Shown here: piece by piece, positions 24,891 to 33,502 of the stretch | Layout: every line of letters begins with the position of its first letter | How positions within the stretch are numbered: position 1 is the stretch's first letter | NCBI RefSeq assembly: GCF_009709575.1 | Contig: NZ_WIXO01000001.1 | Coordinates: forward strand, 4,838,001-4,902,000 | DNA from: Streptomyces taklimakanensis | Lineage (GTDB): Bacteria > Actinomycetota > Actinomycetes > Streptomycetales > Streptomycetaceae | Length of the DNA stretch: 64,000 nucleotides | Direction of reading: 5' to 3' | Notes under the pieces: generated by a model | The model's input: the letters and a program-made list of their open reading frames with translations, nothing else | Database searches by the model: none | Told to the model about the DNA's origin: nothing | Translations under genes and position numbers: made by a program

Positions 24891-26090
24891 TCACGACGGC
24901 GGCTGCCCCCCGGTCGAACCCTCCGCCGGAGGCCCGCCGTAGGGCCAGCGCAACAGCGCGCCGAGCCCGCCCACCGGCAGCCCGCCGGGGGTGTCCGGCT
25001 CGTCCGCGAGCGGCCCCACGGAGATCACCTCGGCCCCGCCGGCCACCGCCGCCCGCAGCAGCGCGTCGTCGGCGCGGGCGCTGACGGGGTGGGTGTCGCC
25101 CAGGTACTGGACGTCGTTGCGGCGGACCGCCACCTGGTCCGGGCCGTCGCCCACCCACACCTCACGGTGGAGGTCGGGACCGTCCGGACGGATCAGCAAC
25201 GCGGCGACACGGTGCTCGCGGACCGCGTCGACGAGAGCGGGCACGCCCTCGGCGGCGCTCACCCGCCCGTCGTCCGTCGGAACCCGCCAGGACTGGAAGC
25301 GGTCCATGACCTCGGCGGCGTGCCGGCGCACGTGGTCGGCGCGGAGCGCCTCGATCTCCTCGTCGAGCTTCCGCTCGCCCTCGGCCTGGTTGCGGCCCGG
25401 ACCGCGGACCCCGTGCTCGGCGATGTGGCACACCTCCTTCACCTCGGTGGCCAGTCGGTCCCGTACGGCGCGGCACTCGCGGCCGTCGCCGGCCAGCACC
25501 ACCAGGTCGGCCCCGGTGTCGGCGCGGCGCTCGCGCAGGGCCTCGGCGATGACCCCGGCGTTGCGCTCCCAGGTGTTCTCCACCGAGTTCTGGAAGTGCC
25601 TCTCGTGCCAGGAGGAGGAGGGGGTCACGTGCAGCGGGTGGTCGTCGCCCCGCACCTGGCCCAGGTCGCGGGTTCCGCCCGGCCCGCGCAGCTCCAGGTC
25701 CGCGCCGGTGCGGTCGATGCGGGCCACCAGGCAGGACGGCGCCGCGTCCATCAGGTCCAGCAGCGGAGTGAGGTGCGGCAACGGGCCCCAGAAGGCCTGC
25801 TGCCCGTTGGGCGGCGGCGCGGCCAGCGGCTCGTCGAGCACCACCTCGCCGTCGGCGGCGAACAGCACCCGTCCCGGAGTGCGCGAGTCGCGCGCCGACG
25901 CGACCAGCGTGTCGTACACCGCGCGGCAGGCGCGCTCGTCGGCGCCCTGCTCCTTCAGCTGGTCGCGGACCCGCCGGGCAGCCAGCTCGTGACGGGCCGC
26001 CGCGTCCTCGGTGATCCAGGTGGTGTCGAAGTAGACCGACGCCCACGGTCCGGGCCGGTCGATGATCGGATTGAGGAATCCGAGTTCCAT
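24891..26090 (-). CDS. baeRF2-type protein (bacterial eRF1-like, Rv2629-related)
   Basis: A 399-residue protein with the archaeo-eukaryotic release-factor fold seen in actinobacterial baeRF/Rv2629 proteins. Order: N-terminal domain (VYFDTT, about 15-130), central domain (HHVxRIDR-like CLVARIDRTGADLEL, about 140-250), C-terminal L7Ae-like domain (AALLIRPDG and ARADDALLRAAVAGGAEVISV, about 270-380). Rv2629 is linked to dormancy and ribosomes. ATG 26090 has GGAGGGAG 3 bases upstream. A SigB-type promoter (GTGT-N15-GGGTAC) is placed at 26124-26148. Divergent from the DUF6158 gene. Confidence 0.85.
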   Translation of the reverse strand: MELGFLNPIIDRPGPWASVYFDTTWITEDAAARHELAARRVRDQLKEQGADERACRAVYDTLVASARDSRTPGRVLFAADGEVVLDEPLAAPPPNGQQAFWGPLPHLTPLLDLMDAAPSCLVARIDRTGADLELRGPGGTRDLGQVRGDDHPLHVTPSSSWHERHFQNSVENTWERNAGVIAEALRERRADTGADLVVLAGDGRECRAVRDRLATEVKEVCHIAEHGVRGPGRNQAEGERKLDEEIEALRADHVRRHAAEVMDRFQSWRVPTDDGRVSAAEGVPALVDAVREHRVAALLIRPDGPDLHREVWVGDGPDQVAVRRNDVQYLGDTHPVSARADDALLRAAVAGGAEVISVGPLADEPDTPGGLPVGGLGALLRWPYGGPPAEGSTGGQPPS

Positions 26091-26123
26091 GGCTCCCTCC
26101 AAGATGGCGTGCTCCGCAGGCGG

Positions 26124-26148
26124 GTACCCGAAGCGGTACGAAGAACAC
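26124..26148 (-). promoter_or_regulatory. SigB-type promoter of the baeRF2 gene
   Basis: On the minus strand GTGT (26145-26148), a 15-base spacer, then GGGTAC (26124-26129). This matches the Streptomyces SigB-family consensus GNNT-N14-16-GGGTAC/T and would start transcription about 27 bases before the ATG. Confidence 0.7.
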
Positions 26149-26242
26149 GGAGTGACCGTTGCCGGATCGCGGGAACCAGAACGGGGCGAAACCGGAAAGA
26201 GGTCGGAGAGCGACGATCGAGGAGAACGAGGAGAACGACGTC

Positions 26243-26470
26243 ATGACGATGGGGATCGACCCGGAGAAGCTGACCGAGAGCGAGCTGATCGAGGAGCTGG
26301 AGTCCCTCCACCGCACCAGGCACGACACCCTGCTGCACGGCTCGGCCGACGCGCTGGCCGCCCACACCCGGCGCACCGCGGAGTTGGAGGGCGAGTACCT
26401 TCGGCGCCACCCCGACCGCGCGGTCTCGCCGGGCCGTACCCGGGAGGGGGCTCGGGCGCGCACGCAGTGA
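26243..26470 (+). CDS. DUF6158-like small protein
   Basis: A 75-residue, highly charged helical protein. MTMGIDPEKLTESELIEELE and LHRTRHDTLLHGSADALAAH are strongly patterned: a short linker helix followed by a His/Arg-rich helix. GAGGAG precedes the ATG at about 8 bases. Small proteins of this kind often sit beside baeRF2 genes in Streptomyces. The 152-base divergent region is shared with the baeRF2 promoter. I infer a ribosome- or stress-linked role; no direct evidence. Confidence 0.8.
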   Translation: MTMGIDPEKLTESELIEELESLHRTRHDTLLHGSADALAAHTRRTAELEGEYLRRHPDRAVSPGRTREGARARTQ

Positions 26471-26790
26471 CGCGTGCCGTGCGCACCGCCGCCTGCGCCG
26501 CCCGCGCCACGTTGTCCGAGGTGGTTTCCCCGAACGGGGAGGAGAAGGTGTTTGCCCCCCGAGGGCCGGGGCACCCGGACCGCGGCCGAGCGAGCGGCCC
26601 TGTGGGGGAGTGAGAGGGCCCCGGGCACGGTGGTCAGGGACCGTGCCCGGGGCCGCCCCGTCCGTCGCCGGCCCGACCGTCCGGGGCCCGCCGACGCCGG
26701 CGTCCCGGCCCCCCGACACCCGAGGACCGGCCCGAGGAGCGCGCCCGAAAACCGGGTGCGCTCCTCCCGCGTGCCGGGAAGGGTGGACAC
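26471..26790. other. Intergenic region with terminator
   Basis: 320 bases between the DUF6158 and DUF402 genes. It carries a perfect hairpin (26617-26654) and, upstream of DUF402, no promoter I can identify with confidence. No small coding frame stands out. Confidence 0.5.
26617..26654 (+). terminator. Perfect 15-bp terminator hairpin
   Basis: GGCCCCGGGCACGGT (26617-26631) pairs with its complement at 26640-26654 across an 8-base loop; ends the DUF6158 transcript about 150 bases after the gene. Confidence 0.7.
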
Positions 26791-27336
26791 ATGAGCGATC
26801 CGCGCCCCCACGTCCCCGCCCGCCCCGCCTCCCCGTCCGCCGCGGCCGTCCTGGAACCGGGGACGGAGACGACCGTCGTCCTGGTCAAGTCCCGAGGCCG
26901 GGAGGTGACCTACCCCGCGACGGCGGAGCGCGACGACGGTGTCCACGTCGTGGTCCGCGCCCCCTGGGCCGGGCCGCCGGTGCGGGACTTCGGCTTCGTG
27001 CGCTTCGAGTCGGGCGACGTCTTCACCGAGCACTACTGGCGCGACCGCTGGTACTCGGTGAAGGAGGTACGCGGCCCCGACGGCACGCTCAAGGGGTGGT
27101 ACTGCGACATCACCCGCCCGGCGGCCGTCGGGCGGGACACCCTCACCACCTGGGACCTGGAACTGGACCTGTGGGTGTCGCCCGACCGCTCCGCCGTCCT
27201 CCGCCTGGACGAGGACGAGTTCGCCGAGAGCGGGCTGCCCGAGCGGGAACCGGAGACGGCCGGACGCGCCCGCCGGGCGCTGGACGAACTGGAGCGCCTG
27301 GCCCGGACGGACGGGTTCGCCGCCCTGCTGGACTGA
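26791..27336 (+). CDS. DUF402 family protein
   Basis: A 181-residue protein of the DUF402 (Ntdp-like) family: nucleoside tri- and diphosphatases with a beta-barrel fold. Conserved positions seen: YWRDRWYSVKEV, GWYCDITRPAAV, LTTWDLELDLWV and LDEDEFAES, with acidic residues that bind divalent metal. The ATG at 26791 and a Pro-rich N-terminus of about 20 residues precede the domain. Probable nucleotide hydrolase or RNA-related phosphatase; the exact substrate is unknown. Confidence 0.88.
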   Translation: MSDPRPHVPARPASPSAAAVLEPGTETTVVLVKSRGREVTYPATAERDDGVHVVVRAPWAGPPVRDFGFVRFESGDVFTEHYWRDRWYSVKEVRGPDGTLKGWYCDITRPAAVGRDTLTTWDLELDLWVSPDRSAVLRLDEDEFAESGLPEREPETAGRARRALDELERLARTDGFAALLD

Positions 27337-27386
27337 CCGGGCGGGGAGCGGCGGGCGCGAGGAGGACCGGAGGGGCCGGAGAAGAA

Positions 27387-27421
27387 GGGGGTGTGGAGAG
27401 CCGCACCCTCTCCACACCCCC
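27387..27421. terminator. Bidirectional terminator between DUF402 and LLM genes
   Basis: GGGGGTGTGGAGAG (27387-27400) pairs perfectly with CTCTCCACACCCCC (27408-27421), 14 bp with a 7-base loop, between convergent genes. Confidence 0.85.
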
Positions 27422-27474
27422 GTCCACGGGCGGCGCGGGGCCCCTCGTCCGCGCCGCGCGCCCCACCTCGGCGA

Positions 27475-28446
27475 TCAGTCGCGCAGCCGCGGCAGAACGC
27501 TCGTCCGGTAGAAGTCGAAGAAGCCGCGCAGATCGGGGCCGATCTGGTTGACGTGCACCACGTCGAACCCCGCGTCGGCGAACTCCCGCAGGGCCTGTAC
27601 GTGCTCCTCCGGATCGGCCCCGCACACCGGGCCGGACCGGGCCACCTGCTCCTCGGTCACCAGTTGCGAGGCCTGCTCGAAGTGGGCCGGGGTCGGCAGG
27701 ATCTGTCCCAGCTCGCCGGGGAGGAACATGTTCGGCCAGCGGTGGTGGACGGTGCGCACCGCCGTGTCGCGGTCGGTGTCGTAGCAGACCTTCGTCCCCG
27801 CGAAGGCCGGTCCCTGGCCGGAGCTCCGCCCCCCGCCGCTGCGGCGGAACCGCTCCAGGCCCTCCACGTCCGGCATCGTGGTGACGAAGCCGTCGCCGAC
27901 CCGCCCGGCCAGCTCGATCGCCGCCGGGCCGAAGCCCGAGACGTCGATCGGGACCGGTTCGTCGGGCACGTCGTACAGCCGGGCGTTCTCCACGGTGTAG
28001 TGCTTCCCGTGGTGGCTGACCTCCTCGCCGGTCAGCAGGTGCCGGATGACGCCGATGGCCTCCTCCAGCATCTCCATCCGTACCGACGCCTGGGGCCAGG
28101 GGCCGCCCAGGATGTGCTCGTTCAGCGCCTCCCCGGTGCCCACGCCCAGTCGGAAACGGCCCTCCAACAGGACCGCGCTGGTGGCCGCGGCCTGGGCGAC
28201 GACGGCCGGATGGACCCGCACGGTGGGGCAGGTGACGGCGGTCTGCACGGGCAGCGAGGTGGCCTGGGAGATCGCCCCGATGACGGACCACACGAACGGG
28301 CTGTGGCCCTGGACGTCGATCCACGGGTGGTAGTGGTCGGAGATCCACAGCGAGGTGAAGCCGGCCTGCTCCGCCATGCGGGCCTGCTCGATCAGCTCTT
28401 TCGGCCCGTGGTCCTCACAGGCGAGGAAGTAGCCGTACTCGGTCAT
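27475..28446 (-). CDS. LLM-class F420-dependent oxidoreductase
   Basis: A 323-residue luciferase-like monooxygenase-family enzyme of the F420-dependent type. It has GYFLACEDHGPKELIEQARMAEQ, SLWISDHYHPWID (close to the F420-dependent glucose-6-phosphate dehydrogenase family) and RLGVGTGEALNEHILG. It probably acts as a cytoplasmic F420-linked dehydrogenase. ATG 28446 follows GGAAAGG at 9 bases. Divergent from the SigB-type sigma gene; a possible GTTT-N15-GGATAC promoter is present in that gap. Confidence 0.9.
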   Translation of the reverse strand: MTEYGYFLACEDHGPKELIEQARMAEQAGFTSLWISDHYHPWIDVQGHSPFVWSVIGAISQATSLPVQTAVTCPTVRVHPAVVAQAAATSAVLLEGRFRLGVGTGEALNEHILGGPWPQASVRMEMLEEAIGVIRHLLTGEEVSHHGKHYTVENARLYDVPDEPVPIDVSGFGPAAIELAGRVGDGFVTTMPDVEGLERFRRSGGGRSSGQGPAFAGTKVCYDTDRDTAVRTVHHRWPNMFLPGELGQILPTPAHFEQASQLVTEEQVARSGPVCGADPEEHVQALREFADAGFDVVHVNQIGPDLRGFFDFYRTSVLPRLRD

Positions 28447-28478
28447 CTTCGAGTGCCTTTCCGCACGCAGGCTGGTCC

Positions 28479-28501
28479 GGGCACCGGGTATCCGGGTGCC
28501 C
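28479..28501. promoter_or_regulatory. Palindrome in the LLM/sigma divergent region
   Basis: GGGCACC (28479-28485) and GGTGCCC (28495-28501) flank GGTAT-like symmetry. The arms overlap the -10 of the putative LLM promoter. Confidence 0.45.
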
Positions 28502-28512
28502 GTGTGAAAAAC
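28488..28512 (-). promoter_or_regulatory. Possible SigB-type promoter of the LLM gene
   Basis: Minus-strand GTTT (28509-28512), 15-base spacer and GGATAC (28488-28493). One mismatch from GGGTAC. It overlaps the dyad. Confidence 0.5.
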
Positions 28513-28515
28513 GTC

Positions 28516-28540
28516 GTTTGAAGGGATTGGCCCCGGGCAT
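28516..28540 (+). promoter_or_regulatory. Possible SigB-type promoter of the sigma gene
   Basis: GTTT (28516-28519), 15-base spacer and GGGCAT (28535-28540), one base from GGGTAT. It suggests autoregulation, as for known SigB-family genes; leader about 155 bases. Confidence 0.55.
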
Positions 28541-28703
28541 CCGAACCCTCGTGCTTCGGACCGCAGGCACATCCGCGGGAGCGGCCCGGTCGGCGCGGAC
28601 TCGCGCGACCCTCCGCCCCGGGAGCCCAGGGCCCCGGTCCGGCCTGTGCCTTCTCCCGCGGCATCCCCCGCAGCCCACGTCCACAGTTCGGGAGAGACCG
28701 CAC

Positions 28704-29546
28704 ATGACCCCCGTACGAGCACGAGCACAGCACGCGCGGCACCCGCACGACGACGCCCCTGACACCACCGCCGAGTTCCAGCGCATCGCCGAGCTTCCCG
28801 ACGGCCCGGAGCGCGACGAACTGCGGCAGCAGGTCGTGCGAGCCTGGATGCCCATGGCCGAGCGACTGGCCCGCCACTTCCGCAACCGCGGCGAGTCCCT
28901 GGAGGACCTCCAGCAGGTGGCCGCCCTCGGTCTGGTGAAGGCGGTCACCCGCTACGATCCGGCGCGCGGCAGTGCCTTCGAGAGCTTCGCCGTGCCAACC
29001 ATCGTCGGCGAGATCAAGCGACACTTCCGCGACCACATGTGGGGGCTGCACGTGCCGCGCCGGGTGCAGGAGCTGCGCAACCGCGTCCGCGCCTCCGCCC
29101 GCCAGCTCAGCCACTCCCTCGACGGCCGCACTCCCGGGATCAAGGAGATAGCGGAGCACAGCGGACTGACGGAGGAGGAGGTCCGCATCGGGTCCGAGGC
29201 ACTGGAGAGCTACAGCACCCTGTCCCTGGACGCCGAACTGCCCGGGGCCGACGACGGCTACGCCCTCGTGGACACCCTCGGCAGCGCCGAGCCCGGCTTC
29301 GACCTGGTCGTCTACCGCGAGTCGCTCAAGCCCCGGCTGCGCAAGCTGCCCGAGCGCGAGCGCAAGATCCTGTACCTGCGCTTCTTCTGCGACATGACGC
29401 AGAGCCGGATCGCCGAGCAGCTCGGCATCTCCCAGATGCACGTCTCCCGGCTGATCAGCCGCACCTGCAACCGTCTCCAGGCGGAGGTCGAGGCCGACCA
29501 GGAGCGGGAGCGGGAGAAGGCGTACGCCGGCTCGCACGCGGCCTGA
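28704..29546 (+). CDS. SigB/SigF-family RNA polymerase sigma factor
   Basis: A 280-residue alternative sigma factor. Region 2 is LEDLQQVAALGLVKAVTRYDPARGSAFESFAVPTIVGEIKRHFRD (given here in parts: DLQQVAALGLVKA and FESFAVPTIVGEIKRHF), region 3 around ELRNRVRASARQLS, and region 4 is LRKLPERERKILYLRFF and MTQSRIAEQLGISQMHVSRLI. Streptomyces has several paralogues controlling osmotic stress and differentiation. GGGAGAG precedes the ATG by 8 bases. No anti-sigma or anti-anti-sigma gene is adjacent; PAS-GAF and GAF-ANTAR proteins follow. Confidence 0.94.
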   Translation: MTPVRARAQHARHPHDDAPDTTAEFQRIAELPDGPERDELRQQVVRAWMPMAERLARHFRNRGESLEDLQQVAALGLVKAVTRYDPARGSAFESFAVPTIVGEIKRHFRDHMWGLHVPRRVQELRNRVRASARQLSHSLDGRTPGIKEIAEHSGLTEEEVRIGSEALESYSTLSLDAELPGADDGYALVDTLGSAEPGFDLVVYRESLKPRLRKLPERERKILYLRFFCDMTQSRIAEQLGISQMHVSRLISRTCNRLQAEVEADQEREREKAYAGSHAA

Positions 29547-29590
29547 GCGGAGGCGCCGGCGCCCGTCAGCCTCCCGCGTCCCGCGTCCCG

Positions 29591-29631
29591 CGGCTCCGTG
29601 GACCGTGCTCCCCACCCGGTCCGCGGAGCCG
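29591..29631. terminator. Terminator after the sigma gene
   Basis: CGGCTCCG-T-GGACCG (29591-29605) pairs with CGGTCC-G-CGGAGCCG (29617-29631) with one wobble and an 11-base loop, between convergent genes. Confidence 0.75.
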
Positions 29632-29670
29632 TCCGCGCGTCCGCGTCCACCCGCCGGGCGGCGCGTTCCG

Positions 29671-30873
29671 TCATATGCCGCGCATGGCCAGGGCCACGTG
29701 CCGGGCGATCCGGTCCACCACGGCCGCCTCCGCCAGTTCGAAGGCGCGGCGCCCGCCGGTGCGCAGCAGGGTCAGCGCGCCGACCGTCGGCCCCGGGGAG
29801 CCGTCGCTCAGGGGCACGCACAGCAGGGAGCCGACCTCGGCGCGGGCCAGGACGGGGGCGCCGGCCGGGTCCCGGCCCAGCAGTTCGGGGTCCTCCGGGC
29901 ACACCAGGAGGGACGGGGCACCGCGCCGAACCGCGTCCCGCACCGGGCCCCAGGACAGGGGGTCCTGCTCGGCGACCGCCTCCCGCAGCCGGCCGGCCGG
30001 GCCCAGCACCGCAGCCCGCCGGGGGGTGCCGTCGGGCACGGCGACGTCCACGACCACCCAGTCCGCGAACCGCCCGTGGAACACCTCGGCCGCCCGCTGC
30101 GGCACCTCCTTGGGGGAGTCCGCCCGGAGCAGCGCCGTCGTCGTGCCGTCCAACAGGTCCATCAGCTCGACGCCGCGCCCGGCCTCCTCGGAGACGGGCG
30201 CGGGGCGGGAGCGGGCGGTGACACCGGCGTCCGACGTCCGACGGGCGGGCGCCGCGACGGTCGCCTCCGCCACGGGGGGCGTCTGCCGTTCGAAGACCGC
30301 GAGCACCACCGAGCGCGGTTCGTGCGGCGGGTGCAGCGTGGTCAGGGTCGCCCGCAGCTCGTCCCCGGCGTCCTCCCGGGCGCCTCCCTCGGTGTCCGAC
30401 CCGTGCTCGGGCGGGCGGAGCGGACGGACGACCACCGTGCGGTCCCCCTCGCCCCGGGCGACCGCGGCCACGTGGGAGCGGAAGACCGCCCGCGAGTCGT
30501 GCGCCAGCGAACCGGCCAGGGCCCGGCCGGTGGCGTACCCGGCGCGCACTCCGAACAACCGGGTGGCGGCCGGGTTGAGCCGCCGCACCACGCCGTCCCG
30601 GTCCAGCAGGACCACCGCGACCGGCAGCCGCTGGAACAGGGAGCGCAACAGCCGGTGCTCGTGGTGCTCCTCCCGACCGTCCCGGTGCCGCTCGGCGGCG
30701 GCCAGCTCCTCGTAGCGCGGCCACAGCGCCTCGGCCGCGTGCCGGAGTTCGAGGAGGGCGGCGTCCAACGCGGGGAGCCGGTCGGCCGAGGGCAGGGCGC
30801 GCGCCGAACGCAGTTCCTCCACCCGCCGGCGGAAGTCCGCCAGTTCGGCTCCGAACTCCTCCACCTGCGCCAT
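29671..30873 (-). CDS. PAS-GAF sensory protein without a phosphatase domain
   Basis: A 400-residue sensor. Residues 1-65 form a charged helical start; a PAS domain follows (LPVAVVLLDRDGVVRRLNPAATRLFG, about 85-190) and then a GAF domain (about 250-395) ending LLCVPLSDG and GALTLLR. Related Streptomyces proteins usually continue into a SpoIIE/PP2C phosphatase that switches SigB-type regulation; that domain is missing here and the protein stops at GAF. ATG 30873. It is convergent with the sigma gene and may still act through protein-protein contact. Confidence 0.8.
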   Translation of the reverse strand: MAQVEEFGAELADFRRRVEELRSARALPSADRLPALDAALLELRHAAEALWPRYEELAAAERHRDGREEHHEHRLLRSLFQRLPVAVVLLDRDGVVRRLNPAATRLFGVRAGYATGRALAGSLAHDSRAVFRSHVAAVARGEGDRTVVVRPLRPPEHGSDTEGGAREDAGDELRATLTTLHPPHEPRSVVLAVFERQTPPVAEATVAAPARRTSDAGVTARSRPAPVSEEAGRGVELMDLLDGTTTALLRADSPKEVPQRAAEVFHGRFADWVVVDVAVPDGTPRRAAVLGPAGRLREAVAEQDPLSWGPVRDAVRRGAPSLLVCPEDPELLGRDPAGAPVLARAEVGSLLCVPLSDGSPGPTVGALTLLRTGGRRAFELAEAAVVDRIARHVALAMRGI

Positions 30874-31194
30874 GCGCTCAACGTAACCCGCCAAGGGCCG
30901 CGGGTCTCGTTGGTGACGTGGAAAAGTATGACTCGTCACTCTTTGTCGATCAGCCGATGAGAGGGGGCCGGGGAAGGCGCCGCGACGCGGGAGGGCCGGG
31001 CGCCCGGAAGCGGGTCCACCGTGGCCCGCGCCACCGACGCGTGAACCGGCGTACGCACGGGCGTGCGAATCGGCGCGCGGGCCGTCCCACGGCGATCCAC
31101 CGCACCGTTTCCCGGCCGCCGCCCGGGGCAGCCGATCCATCGGGACCGGACCCCGCGGCCCGGCCCGGACAGCGGAGAGGACAGAGCGACCACC
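30874..31194. other. Divergent intergenic region of PAS-GAF and ANTAR genes
   Basis: 321 bases. A TCGACA/CATACT pair lies on the minus strand but is spaced only 14 bases, so is not convincing. I see no strong terminator, repeat or small frame. Confidence 0.4.
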
Positions 31195-31941
31195 ATGGCG
31201 GACCGATGCGCAGCGATTCCGTTCGAGCCCGCCCCGGCCCGGCCGGAGCCGGTGCTCGAGGCCGCCTCGCCCGCCCGGAGCCTCGCCCGACTGGCCGAGC
31301 AGGTCGCCCGCTGCACCCCCGGCTGCTGCGGGGCCGCCGCCACCGTCCACGTCGGGGACGAACGGGCCGAGGCCACCGTCGCCGTCACCCATCCGGACCT
31401 GTCCGAACTCCTCGCCCTCCAGTGGGAGGGCGAGGAAGGGCCCGTGCCCCAGGCCCTGCGCACCGGCCACCCCACCGGCTCGGAGGACCTGCTGCTGGAG
31501 GACCGCTGGCCGCGCTACCGCGCACGGGCCCTGGAGATGGGCCTGCGGTCGGGCACCACCCTGCCGTACCGCCGCGACGGCCTGGCCCTCACCGTCACCG
31601 TCTACGGCTTCCGTCCCCGCCCCCAGACGGAGGCCGCGCGGTCGCCGGCGGCCCTGCTGGGCGACCTGGCCGCCACCGGCCTGGCCCGCGAACGCCGCTA
31701 CCGGGACGCGCTGGCGGAGGTGGAGCAGTTGGAGGAGGCCCTGCGCGGCAGGCCCGTCGTGGACCAGGCGTGCGGAATCGTGATGTACGTGCTCGGCTGT
31801 GACGTGGAGGAGGCGTTCGCCCTGCTCCGCCGGATTTCCCAGCAGACCAACCGCAAGCTGGCCGATCTGGCCCGGGCGCTGGTGCGCACCCGGGGCCGGG
31901 GCGTCGAGCGGGAGCTCCGGCGGTTTCGGCAGGGGCCCTGA
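31195..31941 (+). CDS. GAF-ANTAR antiterminator-type regulator
   Basis: A 248-residue protein. The N-terminal part has a degenerate GAF domain (about 30-165; VARCTPGCCGAAATVHVGDE with a Cys pair) and the C-terminal about 60 residues form an ANTAR RNA-binding domain: LEEALRGRPVVDQACGIVMYVLGCDVEEAFALLRR and SQQTNRKLADLARAL. ANTAR proteins bind paired RNA hairpins to prevent termination. ATG 31195. It is upstream of the aminotransferase-like gene by 95 bases and may be co-transcribed. No paired hexaloop target was recognised nearby. Confidence 0.88.
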   Translation: MADRCAAIPFEPAPARPEPVLEAASPARSLARLAEQVARCTPGCCGAAATVHVGDERAEATVAVTHPDLSELLALQWEGEEGPVPQALRTGHPTGSEDLLLEDRWPRYRARALEMGLRSGTTLPYRRDGLALTVTVYGFRPRPQTEAARSPAALLGDLAATGLARERRYRDALAEVEQLEEALRGRPVVDQACGIVMYVLGCDVEEAFALLRRISQQTNRKLADLARALVRTRGRGVERELRRFRQGP

Positions 31942-32035
31942 CCCGCACACCACCCGTTCGGCGGACGGGAGGAGAGATCGAGGCAGAGAACGGCCGGTCC
32001 ACCGGCCGACCGGCCGAGGACCAGCGGAGGCACGG

Positions 32036-33502
32036 ATGCAGCAGACCCGACCGGGAGACCCCGTCCCCACGGCGCCCCCCGGGACCTCCCCGGGGGAGCG
32101 GGAGGACCCCGTGGTGGCGGCGGCCCGCGGCTACTGGCGGCGGCGCGGCCTGCCCACCGGGCCGGACCAGGTCGTGACGGCCCCCACCGCGCCCCTGCTG
32201 CTCCTGGCGCTCCTGGCCGCCGAGTGCGGGAGCGGCGCGGAGGGGAGGGACGGGCCCGGCGGGGTGGTGCTGCCCCGCCCCGGTCCCGCCTGGCACGCCG
32301 AGCAGGTCCGGACGCTGGGCCTCCCCCTGTACCCCGTGCCCGTACCGGCCGACTGCGGCGGGGTGCCCGACCCCTTCGCGCTGCTGGAGACGGTGGGCCG
32401 GGCCCGCGCCGCGGGCGGCGACCCGCGGGTGCTGCTGCTGTCCGTGGCGGACGGCCTCACCGGGACCGTCGCGCCGCCCGAGGTGCTCCACGAGGTGTGC
32501 GAAGCGGCCGCGCGGGAGGGGCTGCTGATCGTCAGTGACGAGAGCTGGCGTGACACCGCCCACGACCCCCACGACACCGTCCTCGCCGGCCCCGCCGAGA
32601 TCCTCCACTGCTCCGTGCCGCGGGTGGCCCGTGGCACCCGGCCCGGCCCGGGACCGCACGCCGTCACCCACCTGCGCGCGTCGGACGGCGCGGACGGCGA
32701 CTCCGTCGTGGTGCTCGTCGATCCCGGTGTCGATCCGACCGCCGTCCCCGGCGCCGCCGCGAGCGTCGCCCGCCTCCCGGCCGCCGGCCGGGGCCGGCGC
32801 CTCGTGGCGGGGACGCGCGCCGTCCTGGCCGCGCTGCGTGCCCGCCCCTCCGGTGCCGCGACCGCCGGGGCGGTGGAGGTCCTCGGCGAGTCCGACCGGC
32901 TGAGGGGCCGCCGTGCCGCCGCCAACCGCGCCCACGGAACGCTCGCCGCCGCCCTCCACCGCGCCCTCACCGCCGCCGGCGCGGTGTGCCGCCCGCCGTA
33001 CGTCGGCCGGTACCTGTACCCCGACTTCGAGCCGCTGCGCCCGGCCCTGGCCGCCCGCGGCGTCACCGACGCGCCCCGCCTGGAGGCCGAACTGGTGCGG
33101 CGCCTGGGCCCGTACGCGCTGGGCGGCCACCGCTTCGGCGACGATCCGCGCGCCCTGCGGGTACGGCTGTCGACCGAGGTACTGGCCCGGCGCGTCCCCC
33201 CGGGCGCCGCGTCCCCCGGCTCCCCCGGCGAGACCGGGACCGACACCGACATCGAACCGCCCGGGGCTCCGGGCGGCCCGCGCGCCCCCCACCCGTACGA
33301 CCCCGCCCGGGGGCGGGCACGCGTCCGAGACCACGACGGCGATCACGGCGGCGATCACGACGGCGATCACGAGGCCCTCCGGCGGCCGGCGACGACCGAG
33401 GCGCTGGCGGCGCTGGAAGCGGCCCTCGACGAACTGGCGGCCGACGCCCCGGCGGCCGCGTCCCCCGCGAAGTCCCCGGACACAGATGGGAGCCCCGCAT
33501 GA
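32036..33502 (+). CDS. Aminotransferase-fold protein lacking the PLP lysine
   Basis: A 488-residue protein with the class I/II aminotransferase layout (large domain with GLLIVSDESWRD near 161-172). Where family members carry S-x-x-K for Schiff-base formation the sequence reads SVPRVARGTRPG (Arg at about 196), and the usual Asp-x-x-Tyr is SDES-Trp. PLP catalysis is therefore doubtful. Near the C-terminus (about 430-445) is an Asp-His-rich repeat, DHDGDHGGDHDGDHE, encoded by repeated 12-base units, that might bind metal. Its stop overlaps the next start (ATGA). Confidence 0.7.
   Translation: MQQTRPGDPVPTAPPGTSPGEREDPVVAAARGYWRRRGLPTGPDQVVTAPTAPLLLLALLAAECGSGAEGRDGPGGVVLPRPGPAWHAEQVRTLGLPLYPVPVPADCGGVPDPFALLETVGRARAAGGDPRVLLLSVADGLTGTVAPPEVLHEVCEAAAREGLLIVSDESWRDTAHDPHDTVLAGPAEILHCSVPRVARGTRPGPGPHAVTHLRASDGADGDSVVVLVDPGVDPTAVPGAAASVARLPAAGRGRRLVAGTRAVLAALRARPSGAATAGAVEVLGESDRLRGRRAAANRAHGTLAAALHRALTAAGAVCRPPYVGRYLYPDFEPLRPALAARGVTDAPRLEAELVRRLGPYALGGHRFGDDPRALRVRLSTEVLARRVPPGAASPGSPGETGTDTDIEPPGAPGGPRAPHPYDPARGRARVRDHDGDHGGDHDGDHEALRRPATTEALAALEAALDELAADAPAAASPAKSPDTDGSPA
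33330..33373 (+). repeat. Asp/Gly/His-coding 12-base repeat
   Basis: Repeats of about 12 bases (GGCGATCACGGC type) inside the aminotransferase-like gene encode the DHDGDHGG run. Confidence 0.7.

Noticed and set aside
29671..30873. RsbU/SpoIIE-type phosphatase
   Set aside because: PAS and GAF parts are present but the PP2C motifs and the domain itself are absent.
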